This document shows positions 11,350 through 22,080 of a DNA stretch of 64,000 nucleotides, in pieces. Position 1 is the stretch's first letter. Every line of letters begins with the position of its first letter. The translations under genes were made by a program, and so were the position numbers. Source of the stretch: Galaxea fascicularis (lineage: Eukaryota > Cnidaria > Anthozoa > Scleractinia > Euphylliidae). The stretch is taken from the NCBI GenBank assembly GCA_948470475.1, contig OX419340.1, positions 24,295,067-24,359,066 of the forward strand, in the 5' to 3' direction. Below the pieces are notes generated by a model. The model did no database searches and had not been told where the DNA came from. It worked only from the letters and a program-made list of their open reading frames with translations.

Positions 11350-11982
11350 TTAAATCAATGCACATATTGCTTTGTGATCAGAAAAATATGTTTCTAAAAT
11401 GTGTACAGTGAGTTCTGGTTCAGGCAAATTAGTATAGATATGGTCAATAGTGGTCCTGTTATCAGTAGTATAGCATGATACCAACTGTCTGTAATTATTG
11501 TCTGTAATAAACAAGTTATGAAGGTGAGTTTTGTCTTTTTGGTTTAACCAATTGACATTAAAGTCACCAATAAAAATACTGAACTCAGAAGAATACAGAT
11601 TCAAAATTTGCAGAAGTGCTGTGCACATTTGAGTTACTGGTACTTTTGGTGAGCGGTAAACACCTATAATCGTAAGATTTGGGATTGTGATGACTTTTAT
11701 TATAGTTATCTCAATGCCATTACTGTTTTTGCAAAGTGGATACCCAGGAGCAAAGGGATTTTTACTGTATACTGCTGTGCCTCCATAGGGCCTTGTATTG
11801 ATACCTGTGGAGTGATTGTCATTTCTAAATAAAGTATGTCCTGTTATGGCATAGTCAGCATCTTTGTCCAAATGATTCAATCTTGTTTCTGAGAAAATAC
11901 TGACATCAGTACTTGTATAGTTTATGTCTTTGCGTATATCTTCAATATGTCTATGAAATGATCTTGTATTAAGGTAGCACAC
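11350..11982 (-). pseudogene. Endonuclease/exonuclease/phosphatase domain of Helentron
   Basis: The frame encodes an AP-endonuclease-like domain of about 210 residues. Visible motifs are an N-terminal YLNTRSFHRHIEDI, SIFSETRL (metal-binding Glu), IIGVYRSP, FIGDFNVNWLN (catalytic D-x-N), TTIDHIYTN and the terminal SDHKAI (catalytic Asp-His). It is in the same reading frame as the helicase fragment upstream, separated by one TAA at 12076-12078. The two therefore once formed one polyprotein. There is no ATG at its start; the frame simply opens after that stop. Confidence 0.65.
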
Positions 11983-12075
11983 TTTTAAAGCAGTCTTGTC
12001 TGTATCATAGATAGGAGTAATAGAAAGCTTGAGATGCCCTTCTGTTCGTACATTGTAAATGTTGCATTTCAGCTG

Positions 12076-12290
12076 TTACAGGTGTACTTGAGAATTAACA
12101 GCTATTTTGCTTTCGCAAAGGTCAGTGATATATAATCCTTCAATGGTGGTTACTCTACTCAATCCTACACAATGTATGTGAGGTATTGTTCTTCTGGTGT
12201 TAAAGTCAACAACTATTTTAGTCTCAGTATCACCTTGTGGTCTGTGTATGGTTTTAGCAGCTGCAGGTCTTAGGGGAAACACCATATAAC
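12076..12290 (-). pseudogene. Helitron helicase (Pif1 family) C-terminal fragment
   Basis: About 70 residues show the last Pif1/RecD-type helicase motifs: FPLRPAAAKTIHRPQGDT (motif V region) and CVGLSRVTTIEGLYI (motif VI with the arginine finger). Everything N-terminal, including Walker A and B and the Rep nuclease, is missing; the reading frame closes just upstream. A TAA ends it before the endonuclease module. Confidence 0.65.
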
Positions 12291-12679
12291 AGCTTGCATC
12301 TAACTTTTCTCTTTTTCATGGATCTTATAATCTTTTGCAGTAATCTAGACGGTTCTCGGTCTCTACGTCGTTTCACTTGTTTAACTATTTTGGAATGGCC
12401 ACGAAATTCTTTCGTACAAGATGGCGGCAAGGCCACAACAATGTTCATCATTGCACGGAAAGTTTTGCTTAAACTTTTCCTCAGGTAATAGTTATAAACA
12501 AAACTTCTAGTTCTGATATCAAGGCTAGGTTCGGTAAAAAATATCTTTAGATAATATATATTGAGAAGATTACTAGTTCTTAAACAAATTCGTGCTTATA
12601 AACTGTTCACAGCTTTCGCAGACGTTCGGGCAATGATAGACGTTTTCACCACAGAAGCGGCAGAGCTTATGACAAAATC

Positions 12680-12830
12680 TCCCAAATAGGGCTTATTTAT
12701 TCCCTCAGCGGGCTTTGTAATCCCCCAAAAGGGACTTAATAATCGCCCGAAGGCGCTCAATAATCCCCAAACGGGACTCAATAATTCCCTTGAAGGACTT
12801 TTGTTTCCCTATATGGGGCTGATAAACTTG
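12680..12830. repeat. 21-bp minisatellite, about seven units
   Basis: Units of about 21 bp of the form AATAATCCCCAAACGGGACTC repeat from about 12684 to 12830. Each unit has a small CCC...GGG dyad. Because 21 is a multiple of three, the array opens frames on the minus strand with seven-residue periodicity (GIIESRL, GIIERLR). Confidence 0.7.
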
Positions 12831-13010
12831 TGTCTTCGCAAGCACAGGAGTAACTCTATGACGCCGAGCTGTGCATCGATCGACAACTTGAAAGCATCTG
12901 TGAAAGCCATTTATTCGGCCAGATTGACCCGTACTTCGAAAGCTGTGACATACTGAGACAACACCTTTTGAGAAATTCATGACAAACTTAAGAAAATGAA
13001 GAAAGCTCAC

Positions 13011-14297
13011 TCACCTATCTCGCTTTCCAGCGTCACGGTACATGTAAAGGCCACGGAGACAAAACGCAAATGTCCTTCGTTCGCGAAGCGTGCGTTGCCT
13101 GCTTCCCCACGTGATCGTTGACGCAATTGCCGACTAATTTCCTCGAATTCTATTGGTTCCGAGTGTTGTTTTGAATTCGTAATTTTCTCGCAACCAATGG
13201 TAAGGGTTACGATAATTCATGATTGAGTGACGACATACATCGTAGTTCACGACAGATTCACGACAAATGGTTACGCTTTACCTGTCCCTCATGTAGTTCG
13301 TCACAAAATGGACCTCCAATGAAAACCTCATTCAAACCTCTATAAAAATTTTTCACATTTGTACTATATGAGGTAGTGATCAAAATTTCTACAGCTCTGC
13401 ATAGTGTCTGCATTTGCATATGCAAATAGCAGACACAAAAACCTAATGTTACGCGCAGGAATAACCAAGAGATGTCCGCCAACAAGACATAGACGAAAAG
13501 AGCTCCCGAGTACGATATAAAGCACGCAACAAAAGTGTGACAACGAGCAGTTACCCTTTCAACTATCGTTTATTTAGTTATACACTGTTACAGTTAACTA
13601 GTTAGGTTAAAGATTACGTTAAGCAGTTCGTAAAACAGGCTTACTGTCTTTCATTCACTTTGAACTCCAACTCCACCATCTAGAGACAAGAATTCTTGAC
13701 TTTCTTGATTAACTTTGACAACAATGCTTGACTTTCTGGATACACTGGATTCTTTCCACTCACTGGCTTCTCTGAGCACACAAACTCGTAAGGACAACTT
13801 CATAATAAACTCTGAACTCTTTATCTTCTCTTTTCTGCTATCGTCTCTTTCTTCTCTCCGGATATAGGTTATAGCTTCTTCACAGTATCGCACTCCACAA
13901 TCACATACGAACAGGGAAAATCCCCTCAGTTGTCACTTATCACCTTTTGTCACTTGTCACACAATATCACTTGGGAATCACAAACAGGGAACGAAGTCCC
14001 GAATCTCAACCACCATATAGCATCCATAGCATAAATTCAATCACAGTCGGCCACGAGGGTAAGCCCTCGGGCAAGAGAGTTTTTTCTGTTAGTTAGAAGC
14101 CTGCTTTTATACTTTTTCTTCAAGTATCTAGAATGTTCCGTTACTATTTATAGTGCATTACAAGGTGTACTATTTTTGGAAACTGCTGAGTTACAACAAA
14201 GCTATTTTTGGAATATTACTGATTAAAAGATAATTCTAGAAAAGTCTGGAATTGCATGACAGAAAACTAAAAATAACTCTGATCCTCATAACAGTAA
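13011..14297. other. No gene seen
   Basis: No supported exon. The frame at 13651-13893 (minus) is Ser/Glu/Lys-rich without a known motif. Sequence at 13920-14090 (TTGTCACTTGTCACACAATA, CCACGAGGGTAAGCCCTCGG) contains short internal repeats and a hairpin but no definable element. Confidence 0.35.
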
Positions 14298-15290
14298 CTA
14301 TGAAGTATCAAAACGCAAAAATAGATACAAATGTAAAAATAGATAAAATTGTATAAAGTTCCTACACTGGCGCTCTGTGAATTTAACATTATTCAGGCGA
14401 GCGCGAAATTGTGTTAAAGTGATCGAGGATTTGACAACATCTGGTAAACGATTCCATATGTGGGCAATCATGTACAAATGGGAGTTGTGCATGACAAGGC
14501 TGTTGTATGGAGGCTGCTTAACATTTAAGCCACTGCCTCGTAAATTTTAATTAGTTAATCGAGGTGTAAAGAATTGAGATATATAATTTGGCCAGCTAGT
14601 TTAAAACACTTGAAGAAAAGAATAAGCGATTGCAGGATACGTCTTTGCTCAAGCGTATCCGTAGCAGCCATTGCTAGACAAAAGTCATAGACAAATCCCG
14701 ATCCAATGTAACGCCAAGAATTTTGAGGGTTTGTTCAATTTCGATGGACTTTCAGACATGGTTTGATGCTACTCTGGTTTGAAAATTGATGAATGTAACT
14801 TATAAAGTTACAATTCACGACCCAACGTTTTGACACTCCTGTCTAGTGTCTTCATCAGGGGTGATCTAGTGTTGCAAAAAGGATCCTTATATACGCTCAC
14901 TAATTAACGACCTTTTGTTTTAATGAGGTGTAAGTAGGTGTCAGGTAAAAGGCCGCCATCGTCACCGTTTAAAGGAGCGTGGGCGGAGTTGATGTGCCAA
15001 GCTTCCAAACAAAGCCAAATAAACAAAGCCAAACAAAGGACTTGTCACCAATAACAAGATTGTATGAGTACTGAGATTCCCCCAGTGACATTGCCTGAGA
15101 TTTAGCAGTGTTTACTTGCAGGTAATTCGCAGTGAACCAGTAGGTTAATCTCTCCATATCTTGATTCAGTGTAGTTTCGAGTGTGCAGGGCTCTCATGGG
15201 CTATATATTGCGTAGAGTCGTCAGCATACAGACGTAACGAGCAAGATCCAGCTAAGTAATTGACATCATTAATAAAGATATTGAAAAAAA
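14298..15290 (-). mobile_element. CR1/L2-like LINE remnant with an inserted repeat
   Basis: Reading the minus strand from about 15290, the translation shows FINDVNYLAG and LRLYADDSTQY (the RT catalytic YADD box) and then TANYLQVNTAKS after frame changes and stops. The C-terminal hallmark IWNRLPDVVKSSITLTQFRA follows at about 14300-14470. The part at about 14765-15000 is foreign to the LINE and looks like the end of another element. The LINE is 5'-truncated and dead. Confidence 0.65.
14765..15000 (-). mobile_element. Possible Penelope-like terminal repeat with hammerhead-like motif
   Basis: On the minus strand the run CTGATGA, a six-base stem GACACT/AGTGTC, then AAAAC, lies at 14858-14826. 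It is followed by GTTGGGTCGTGAATTG and a small hairpin, GTAACTTTATAAGTTAC. This layout resembles the hammerhead ribozyme motifs known in terminal repeats of Penelope-like retroelements. Canonical ribozymes have GAAA where this copy has AAAA. Assignment to Penelope is inference. Confidence 0.35.
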
Positions 15291-15935
15291 TTCCTATTAT
15301 TGTTTTCGGATGGTTGCGTGCTCTGAGACGTTGCTTGAATCTTGTTTAAAACCAGCCGATTTTAGAAATCCGCGAGATCTTTCTAGCCCGAAACCCAGTG
15401 ACTTAGTACTCTCGGAAAGATCCGACTCATCCACAGGAGGTTTCATTATCCATACTTTTCGCAGAACCTAATTACTTGGGGACTATTGATGACGATAAAC
15501 ACCACACAGAACCACGTATATAACCTATATGTTCGCTGATCTACAAGAGCTTCAAAAATACTACTTATTCCAGCGCTACATGCTCAGTCTAGTCATTCTT
15601 TAATTAACTTTCATTTATCCGTAACCAGGTCCCAACGGCTGTGAAATCAGGAAAGAGGTTCAACTTCCGCTGTTAACTAGAAATACACTTTGGAAACCAA
15701 AAGCGCTCTCAGCTCCAAGTGATTTGAGGTTGAAACAATTCTTATAGCCAATAGGCACACAGTAGGTATTTATATAATCTTTTATAGCCAATCAGGGAGA
15801 GGAAAGACTATCAACTCAGTGGATCTATCACAAAGCATTTTCACTTGCGCATCGACCTCTTTCACTTTGCACCGTTGCGCCTGTATTATTAACATCTTAG
15901 CCATTTAATACCATTTCGATCATTTTCTCGAAGTA
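15291..15935. other. Upstream region of the first BTB-TLDc gene
   Basis: No coding frame. The sequence TTCACTTGCGCATCGACCTC about 95 bp before the ATG may be part of a promoter or 5' leader, but no TATA box or initiator can be assigned confidently. Confidence 0.3.
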
Positions 15936-18900
15936 ATGTCGTCTACATCTCGAAGCCCAGAGGAGGAAGTCGCTCAGCAAAGCGATGGAGCACTAGAGGA
16001 GGCGAACGATCACATCAAAGAAGTCTTCAAAATTCTGGAACGTGAGACTGCTAAAGTGCGCAAGGAAATGGCAGCTTTCGATTCGGTTGCAAAGAAGCTT
16101 AAACACGTACATTTCAGCAAAACTCTGAAACTCAATGTCGGTGGGCAGGTGTTCTCCACCAGCATGGAAACTATAAAGAAAGATCCAGGTATGTGCTGTC
16201 ATACTGTTTTGAAGACTGTTTAGAATGAGACACTTTGATTTTGCATTCTTGGACCCTCTTCCGGAGCAGAGCCGGAGAGCCGTTCATCAACAAAAAGTAA
16301 TCTTAGGTATGTCTAAATTTTGTTTCCTTTAAATTCGTCAGGCTCGATGTTGCACGCCATGTTTTCCGGTAGATTCGACACAAAGCCTGGTGAAGATGGA
16401 ACCTATTTCATTGATCGCGATGGAACTCACTTCCGGTATATCCTGAATTACCTGCGCACCGGAGAGCTTGTTCTTCCTAAAGACAAGACTGATCGCAGAG
16501 AATTGCTCACAGAAGCTGAGTTTTATCAAATTCAGGGAGTCATCGACGAAATGAAAGCTTGCCCCTTTGAAACCTCCATCATCCTGTCCACAGAACAGAA
16601 GAAAACCTTGACTGGATGGTTGAAAGGGACATTAACAAGCGCCAGCCATAACTATACCCTGATATATCGCGCTTCTCGCGATGGCTGGAATGCCTCCAAC
16701 TTCCACGCTTTTTGCGACCACAAAGGGCCGACCGTGACGGTGGTAAGGAGTGGAAACAACATATTCGGAGGCTACACCGAGCAACACTGGGAGTGTAAGT
16801 CGTAAAATGATGATTCATAACTAATGCTATAGCTTGGGCTGAGACTTGATAACGCCCGATCTTCTCGTTGATTGTAGCACTGCCTTACCTGTGACTCAAG
16901 GGTTAAACCTATTCATACTGAATGTTGAATTAACTTTGTCTCTTGTAGCCTGTTAAAGATGTATCGCGAGAGCTTTTACTAAAAATTAAGGAAATAATGA
17001 TCAACATCGCGAAGAATGTTTTCTTAATTAAACCTGGATTTCTGGGAATTTCTAAGAATAGAAAACATAATGTTAAAGAATGACTGGCTTAGTTTATCAG
17101 TAAACACAACTGATAGAAACCAAAGTGGAAAAGCGAAATATGGCGAGTGTACTCCGTTATTACTTTCGAATTTTACAAGTGTAAAGCTTTCAAACCTGTG
17201 GCAAGCTATTAGTAGATACGTCTGGCTGTACTTTTTTTCTGCTCAAGGGAGGACATTATGATCATTCTGGGAAATTATTTAAAATTCGAGGCAATATTTT
17301 AGTTTCCAGTGCATGCTTATTTTCATCGCTAGCCTGACAGATATCAGTTTTAACCCTGCTAAGGGAACAATTCTTTTTGTAGATTACCCAATATAGTTAC
17401 AATCCGGATTATAAACTCAAAATTTTACGGTTTAAGGGTGAGGATTCTGGGAAATTCTTTAAGCCATTGTCAGCATTTTACTTTGCTGTATAGTTTCGAG
17501 GTTAGCCTGCTTGCCTATGTATTTGTTTTGAATCTGTTGATGGAGATTCCGAGAAAATCTTTTCCGACACCATGTCAATTTTGAAGCATATTTACTGCGG
17601 CTACGCTGGTATAAATATGTTGCGTCCCTATTGAATCGACATTTGACAGTTCTGGGAAAATCGTTTTCACCCAGCTTGGTTCAGCTTCATATATTCTTGG
17701 CAGATTGACACAAGTATGTTTCGTTCCTGTTAAGGGACTCGTGATACTGATAGTCCTTTCAATATAGACTACTCGTCCACAATTGCTGGTGTCTAAGTGA
17801 TGACCCCAAATTCGCTTTATACCTATATATAGATATTAACGCAAAAGAAGTGCTAGAATTAGAAAGGGGTTCACTGGCATTGAAAATCTGATGTAGTTAC
17901 CACGGCTACATTCCGGCGAGAATCCTGAAGGAAACCGCCACTACTATTGCTCCATCATTGTGCTCGTTGTTCAACAGGTCCCTGGGGGAGGGCTACATAC
18001 CCAGTGAGTTGAAATTGGCAAATGTAGTGCCCGTCCACAAAAAGGACGAAAAAGACCACGTGGAAAACTACAGGCCAATCTCCCTGCTTTGTATTGTTTC
18101 AAACGTCCTCGAACGCTGCGTCTTAAATCGCATCAAGCAGCGATTAGAAGAAATGATTGTGGATTGTCAGCATGGGTTTCGGTGTGGGCGATCATGCGTC
18201 ACTAACCTACTTGAGTCCCTAGACCATATTGGAGCCATTGTTGACAGGGCCAGTCAAGTCGATTGCGTGTACCTAGACATGCCCAAACCCTTTGACAAGG
18301 TCAGGCATGACCTGCTTATTAACAAATTGCGGGACACTGGCTTCCGAGGGAAGCTGCTTGATTGACTCCGCGCGTACCTTTATAATCGGCGCCAACGTGT
18401 TACCGTACCAGGGGCGACTTCACGTGACCTCCCAGTCACGTCAGGCGTTCCCCAGGGTTTAATTATCAGTCCTGCTCTCTTCCTGTTATATGTAAACAAC
18501 CTTCCTGAAGTCATCAGCAGGAGAAAAGTGGTGATGTTCGCCGACGACACAAAGGTTTACAAGGAAGTGAAGTCTCAGGATGATGGCGACACTTTACAAC
18601 AAAACCTTCACAGTCTGTCTTCATGGTCGGCTGCCTCTGGTTTAGCCTTCAATGAGAAGAAATGCAAGCTGCAATCCATTGCAAGAAAGCGCAAGCCTAT
18701 CTCCACATGTTATGAGGTCAACGGCCGCACTACCCGGTCCTGTAAGGTAGAGCGTGACCTCGGCATCTTGGTAGACTGTGACCTGACCTGGCACGCGCAA
18801 GTCTGTCGCCAAGTTGCACGTGCTAACAAGTTGTTAGGATACATTTGGAGGAATGCCAGGTACATTCGAAGTACATTGACAAGGTGCACCTTGTATCTTG

Positions 18901-20013
18901 GCCTAGTGCGTACGCACTTAGTGTGTGCAACTCAGGTTTGGGCGCCTCAGGCAATTGAATTAATTTCTTAAATTGACAAAATTCAAAGACGTGCCACCAA
19001 ATTTATTCTCCATTTACCCTTTATTACAGAAATATCGTAGAAGGAAAGGTTAATATCTCTAGATCTACTTCCGGTATGTTATTGGCATGAGCTTTTGGAC
19101 ATGGTATTTTTTTACAAGGCTACGCATAATCTGGTCCACCTTAGACCTTCCGTTGTTGTTCCCGTCGTGCGCGGAAGTGCTAGAAGGACTCGAACATCCG
19201 CTACTAGATCTCCTATCTTTGTCCCCAAGAGATGTAGAACTACAACATATCAGAAATCTTTTTTTATTAGAACAACCAGAATCTGGAACTTACTCACTGA
19301 CAGAATGGACTTAGCTAATGCTACTCTTACTGGTTTCAAATCTCTTCTCTATGACTACTACTCTCGTGCTGTTAGAACGAACTATAACCCTGACAATCCT
19401 CGAACTTTTAAAACCATCTGTTTAAAATGCAACTCCATAAGATTTTTAAACGTACCAATAATTAATGTGCTGCATGTAAAGTGTTTTTCTTTCTTTTCTT
19501 TTATATACATTTTATTTCTGGGCCCGCAGTAATTGGCTTCTCAGCTTTTGCGATGTCCCTGCCAACGTCCATATATTGTGTGCAATTGTTTTTTTTTTGG
19601 TATTATAAAGGCTAAGCTAAAAAAATAAAATAAAAATAGAAATACGTGGTAACCCTAAGCTGATGTTTTATGTCATTTTTACTTCAGCAATCTCAAGTGG
19701 AGCCTACAGGAGAGCCCCAGATTCTTTTCTCTTCAGTCTTGTCAATCCAAATGGCCTAGAACCGACAGTTTTGTCACTGATACCAGGAAAGGAGGAATCA
19801 GCCATTTATTGTCATACCAGCTACGGGCCTACATTTGGTGCAGCCCATGATCTACGGATCGTCAACGCACCAAACGCAAACAACTGTACCACAAACCTGA
19901 ATAACTGCTACCAGATGCCAGCAGGACAGAATGCCACCACCTTCCTAACCGGAAATCAAAATTTTACCACAAGTGAAATCGAGGTCTTTGGGTTCGAGAA
20001 CATCTACATGTAG
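15936..20013 (+). CDS. BTB/T1 (KCTD-type) plus TLDc protein, paralogue A
   Basis: Three exons (15936-16188, 16342-16794, 19688-20013) join to 344 codons including the stop, with consistent GT..AG borders and phases 1 and 1. The 343-aa product starts with a charged coiled coil (about residues 15-60). A KCTD-type BTB/T1 domain follows (about 65-160; LKLNVGGQVFSTS, SMLHAMFSGRFDTKPGEDG, DRDGTHFRYILNYLRTG). Then comes a TLDc domain (about 180-343; LIYRASRDGWNASNFH, GPTVTVVRSGNNIFGGYTEQ, and terminal SEIEVFGFEN). KCTD domains form oligomers and often recruit Cullin-3; TLDc domains occur in oxidation-resistance proteins and V-ATPase regulators. The function of the fusion is not known to me. Intron 2 (2.9 kb) hosts a LINE. 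Confidence 0.85.
17260..17760. repeat. Degenerate tandem repeat in intron 2 of paralogue A
   Basis: The phrase ATTCTGGGAAATTCTTTAA with variants recurs at about 17264, 17449, 17548 and 17651. The blocks around it share words such as TAGCCTG and CCTGTTAAGGGA. Spacing is about 100 bp (one double interval), suggesting an old, decayed array. Confidence 0.45.
17900..19640 (+). mobile_element. Non-LTR retrotransposon remnant in intron 2 of paralogue A
   Basis: The translation gives a reverse transcriptase: LKLANVVPVHKKDEKDHVEN, YRPISLLCIVSNVLER, DCVYLDMPKPFDKVRHDLL (degenerate A motif, normally SKAFD), GVPQG, VVMFADDTKVYKEV (catalytic FADD) and a C-terminal RIWNLL region. The 5' end is cut within the RT. 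Three in-frame stops (near 18364, 18969 and 19037) and a frame change after 19090 make it a pseudogene. The 3' end is A-rich near 19620-19645. It has the same orientation as the host gene. Confidence 0.8.
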
Positions 20014-21067
20014 GTTGACAGCTCTGGTCTATTTGTATTCGGCCATGTATAACTGAAACAATGCGAGCTTTTTGTAAGGAATGGCTTACAGGACTGCATC
20101 TATATAGCTAGCTGAGATAGCCGAGGCGGCATTCGAGCCATTTATTCAGCAAGTAGCCTGGTATAAATGTAATGGTCACGGTATTAGTGACTGGTAATCA
20201 AAATTAGTTAATTCGTCAGTTTTTTGCTTTTGCTTTTTCATGAATTAAAGCATCAAGTAAATTGGTTAATTGTTCAGTAGAGTTGATGAAAAGTCTAGTC
20301 CTGTGATGCGTTAGAGAGAGCCTTTCATTAAAGAAGGTACTGTTTTTGTATTTTGTATTTTCTATTTTGAGCTAAATGGCTAGATCTGAGGTATCCAATA
20401 TCTTAACTGCCAAGTGATATGTGGTTGAATGTAATTTTTCGTATACGTTTTAAATTCTTGGTGGCAAATTAGGTGCAATGAATGTTATAAAGTTGTTGGC
20501 AAGTGTCTAAAAACATGTTTTATTGTGAATGGGTGCCCGAAGCAAGATGTGAAGCAGTTGACCTTGTAAGAGAGAAAACGGGTATGTGTCGGATGCCTGT
20601 GGTATGTCTTTGAGTGTAATACATCTCAAACTCGATCATATGCAACGAGCTCCCAGTACTCAATTCACACCCACTAAACATGTTTAATTAATCCAGGTGT
20701 AAAAAAAAAATAAAAAAGCAACAACGAAAAACTGAACGCAAGTTTTTACGAGGAATTCAAATGAACTTTAACATGTTCTCTAATTTGAGCTAAATTTCCA
20801 ATCGATAATAGCCAGTAAGCAGCTTTTATGAAGAAAACAATTTTTAAACTTGTTTAACCAAATGGCTTTTAAACAGGATTAAGCGTTGGTGTGAATGGGG
20901 CATATGACTTGCTCGACGCAGTGGCGATCGCGGCCGGGAGGCATCGGCTAGTCCCGCAAAAAAAAGTGATTTTTCAAATATTTTTAGGATCACCAACATT
21001 CCGGTAAAAACGATTAATATTTTCCATAGAGCAATAACAGGGGCTTTTGCAAATGCGTTCTTTTTCT

Positions 21068-21068
<1 letters not shown>
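20014..21068. other. 3' flank of paralogue A; no gene seen
   Basis: AT-rich sequence without a supported coding frame. A poly-A-rich patch (AAAAAAAAAATAAAAAA) occurs near 20702. No clear polyadenylation signal close to the stop can be assigned. Confidence 0.35.
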
Positions 21069-21100
<32 letters not shown>

Positions 21101-21177
21101 GTAACGGGAAGGTCACGCAAACGAAAAAAGCACCTGGTGTGAACAACACGCCATAACGACATAGTAGGAACATGATT

Positions 21178-21210
<33 letters not shown>

Positions 21211-21267
21211 AATGTCATTATGACTATGTCGTTATGTCGTTATGTGGCTAGTGTGAACCAGGCCTTA
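21069..21267. mobile_element. Harbinger-like MITE with TTA duplication
   Basis: Inverted ends: AGCCTGGTTCACACTTGCGA at 21072 and, complemented, GGCCTGGTTCACACTAGCCA ending at 21264. Internally the word ACATAACGACATA is repeated in both orientations. The 193-bp element is flanked by TTA at 21069-21071 and 21265-21267, the target size of PIF/Harbinger. Confidence 0.75.
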
Positions 21268-21589
21268 TTCATGGTACTTCTTAAAGGATCGAAGCTCATT
21301 GCTCCTGCTAACACAAGGGGCACTTTTTCCAGAAGGTCACAAATAATCAAACCGAACTTTGGGTCGATTATTGAATCGAGGCACAATTTGAATATTGGAT
21401 TGTTCATTCCATGAATGGATTGATGAATTATCGAACAGAATCAGTTTCCCATTAATGAATTCTTTTGTCCGTTAATGAAGGTAACGCTTGGTTGTCTTTC
21501 AGATTATAAAAATCGTTATACAGCTATTTCAAAAAACGTTGTCAAAAGAAAAGCAAAAAACCCATAAGCCACCCATGTAAAAAGTCAGG

Positions 21590-21840
21590 CGGGATCCTGG
21601 TGGGATCCCGCCAATCCCACCTGGGATCCCGGGTGGGAATGGCGGGATCCCGCCAATCCCACCCGGGATAAAAAATTAATCCCACCTGGGATCCCACCTA
21701 AAACACGGGATTAGGCCATCCCACCTGGGATCCCAGGTGGGATCTATGGATCCCACCTGGGATCCTAATATCCCACCTGGGATGATCTTCTCAGCCAGGA
21801 TCTTTGGCGGGATTCACAAATCCCACCTGGGATTTACACA
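21590..21840. repeat. Left subterminal palindromic array of the CACTA element
   Basis: About ten copies of half-sites TCCCACCTGGGATCCC or their complement occur within 250 bp, several forming full palindromes such as CCACCTGGGATCCCAGGTGG near 21721-21742. In CACTA elements, subterminal repeats are the binding sites of element-encoded proteins. Confidence 0.75.
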
Positions 21841-22080
21841 TCACATGCACACACAACCAAGCAGGTTGTGTAGCATCATGGTATGCAGTTGAATTATATT
21901 TTTTTAATATAAAAATCTGTTATTGAAAATATGTACAATAACACAAATAATGAAAAATTTTGCAAGACCTTTCAGTCTGATGACATTCTTTATTAATTTC
22001 AAAGCATAACTTATTTTATTACAATATTTACAATGAATGCAAGAAAGAATTTCTCAAGTTCTTGATTAAATTTCAAGAAG

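Larger units (their letters stand above)
9530..12290 (-). mobile_element. Helitron/Helentron-like element, 5'-truncated
   Basis: Three minus-strand modules lie in order: helicase C-terminus (12076-12290), apurinic-type endonuclease (11350-11982) and RPA-like OB-fold protein (9530-10558). A helicase followed by an endonuclease is characteristic of the Helentron branch of Helitrons. The Rep nuclease and most of the helicase are absent upstream of 12290, so the element is truncated and not autonomous. I could not define its ends. Confidence 0.6.

Noticed and set aside
12254..12451. Basic minus-strand frame (KQVKRRRDREPSRLLQK) as an exon joined to the helicase fragment
   Set aside because: It is in another frame from the helicase, with no convincing splice pair between them, and has no known motif.
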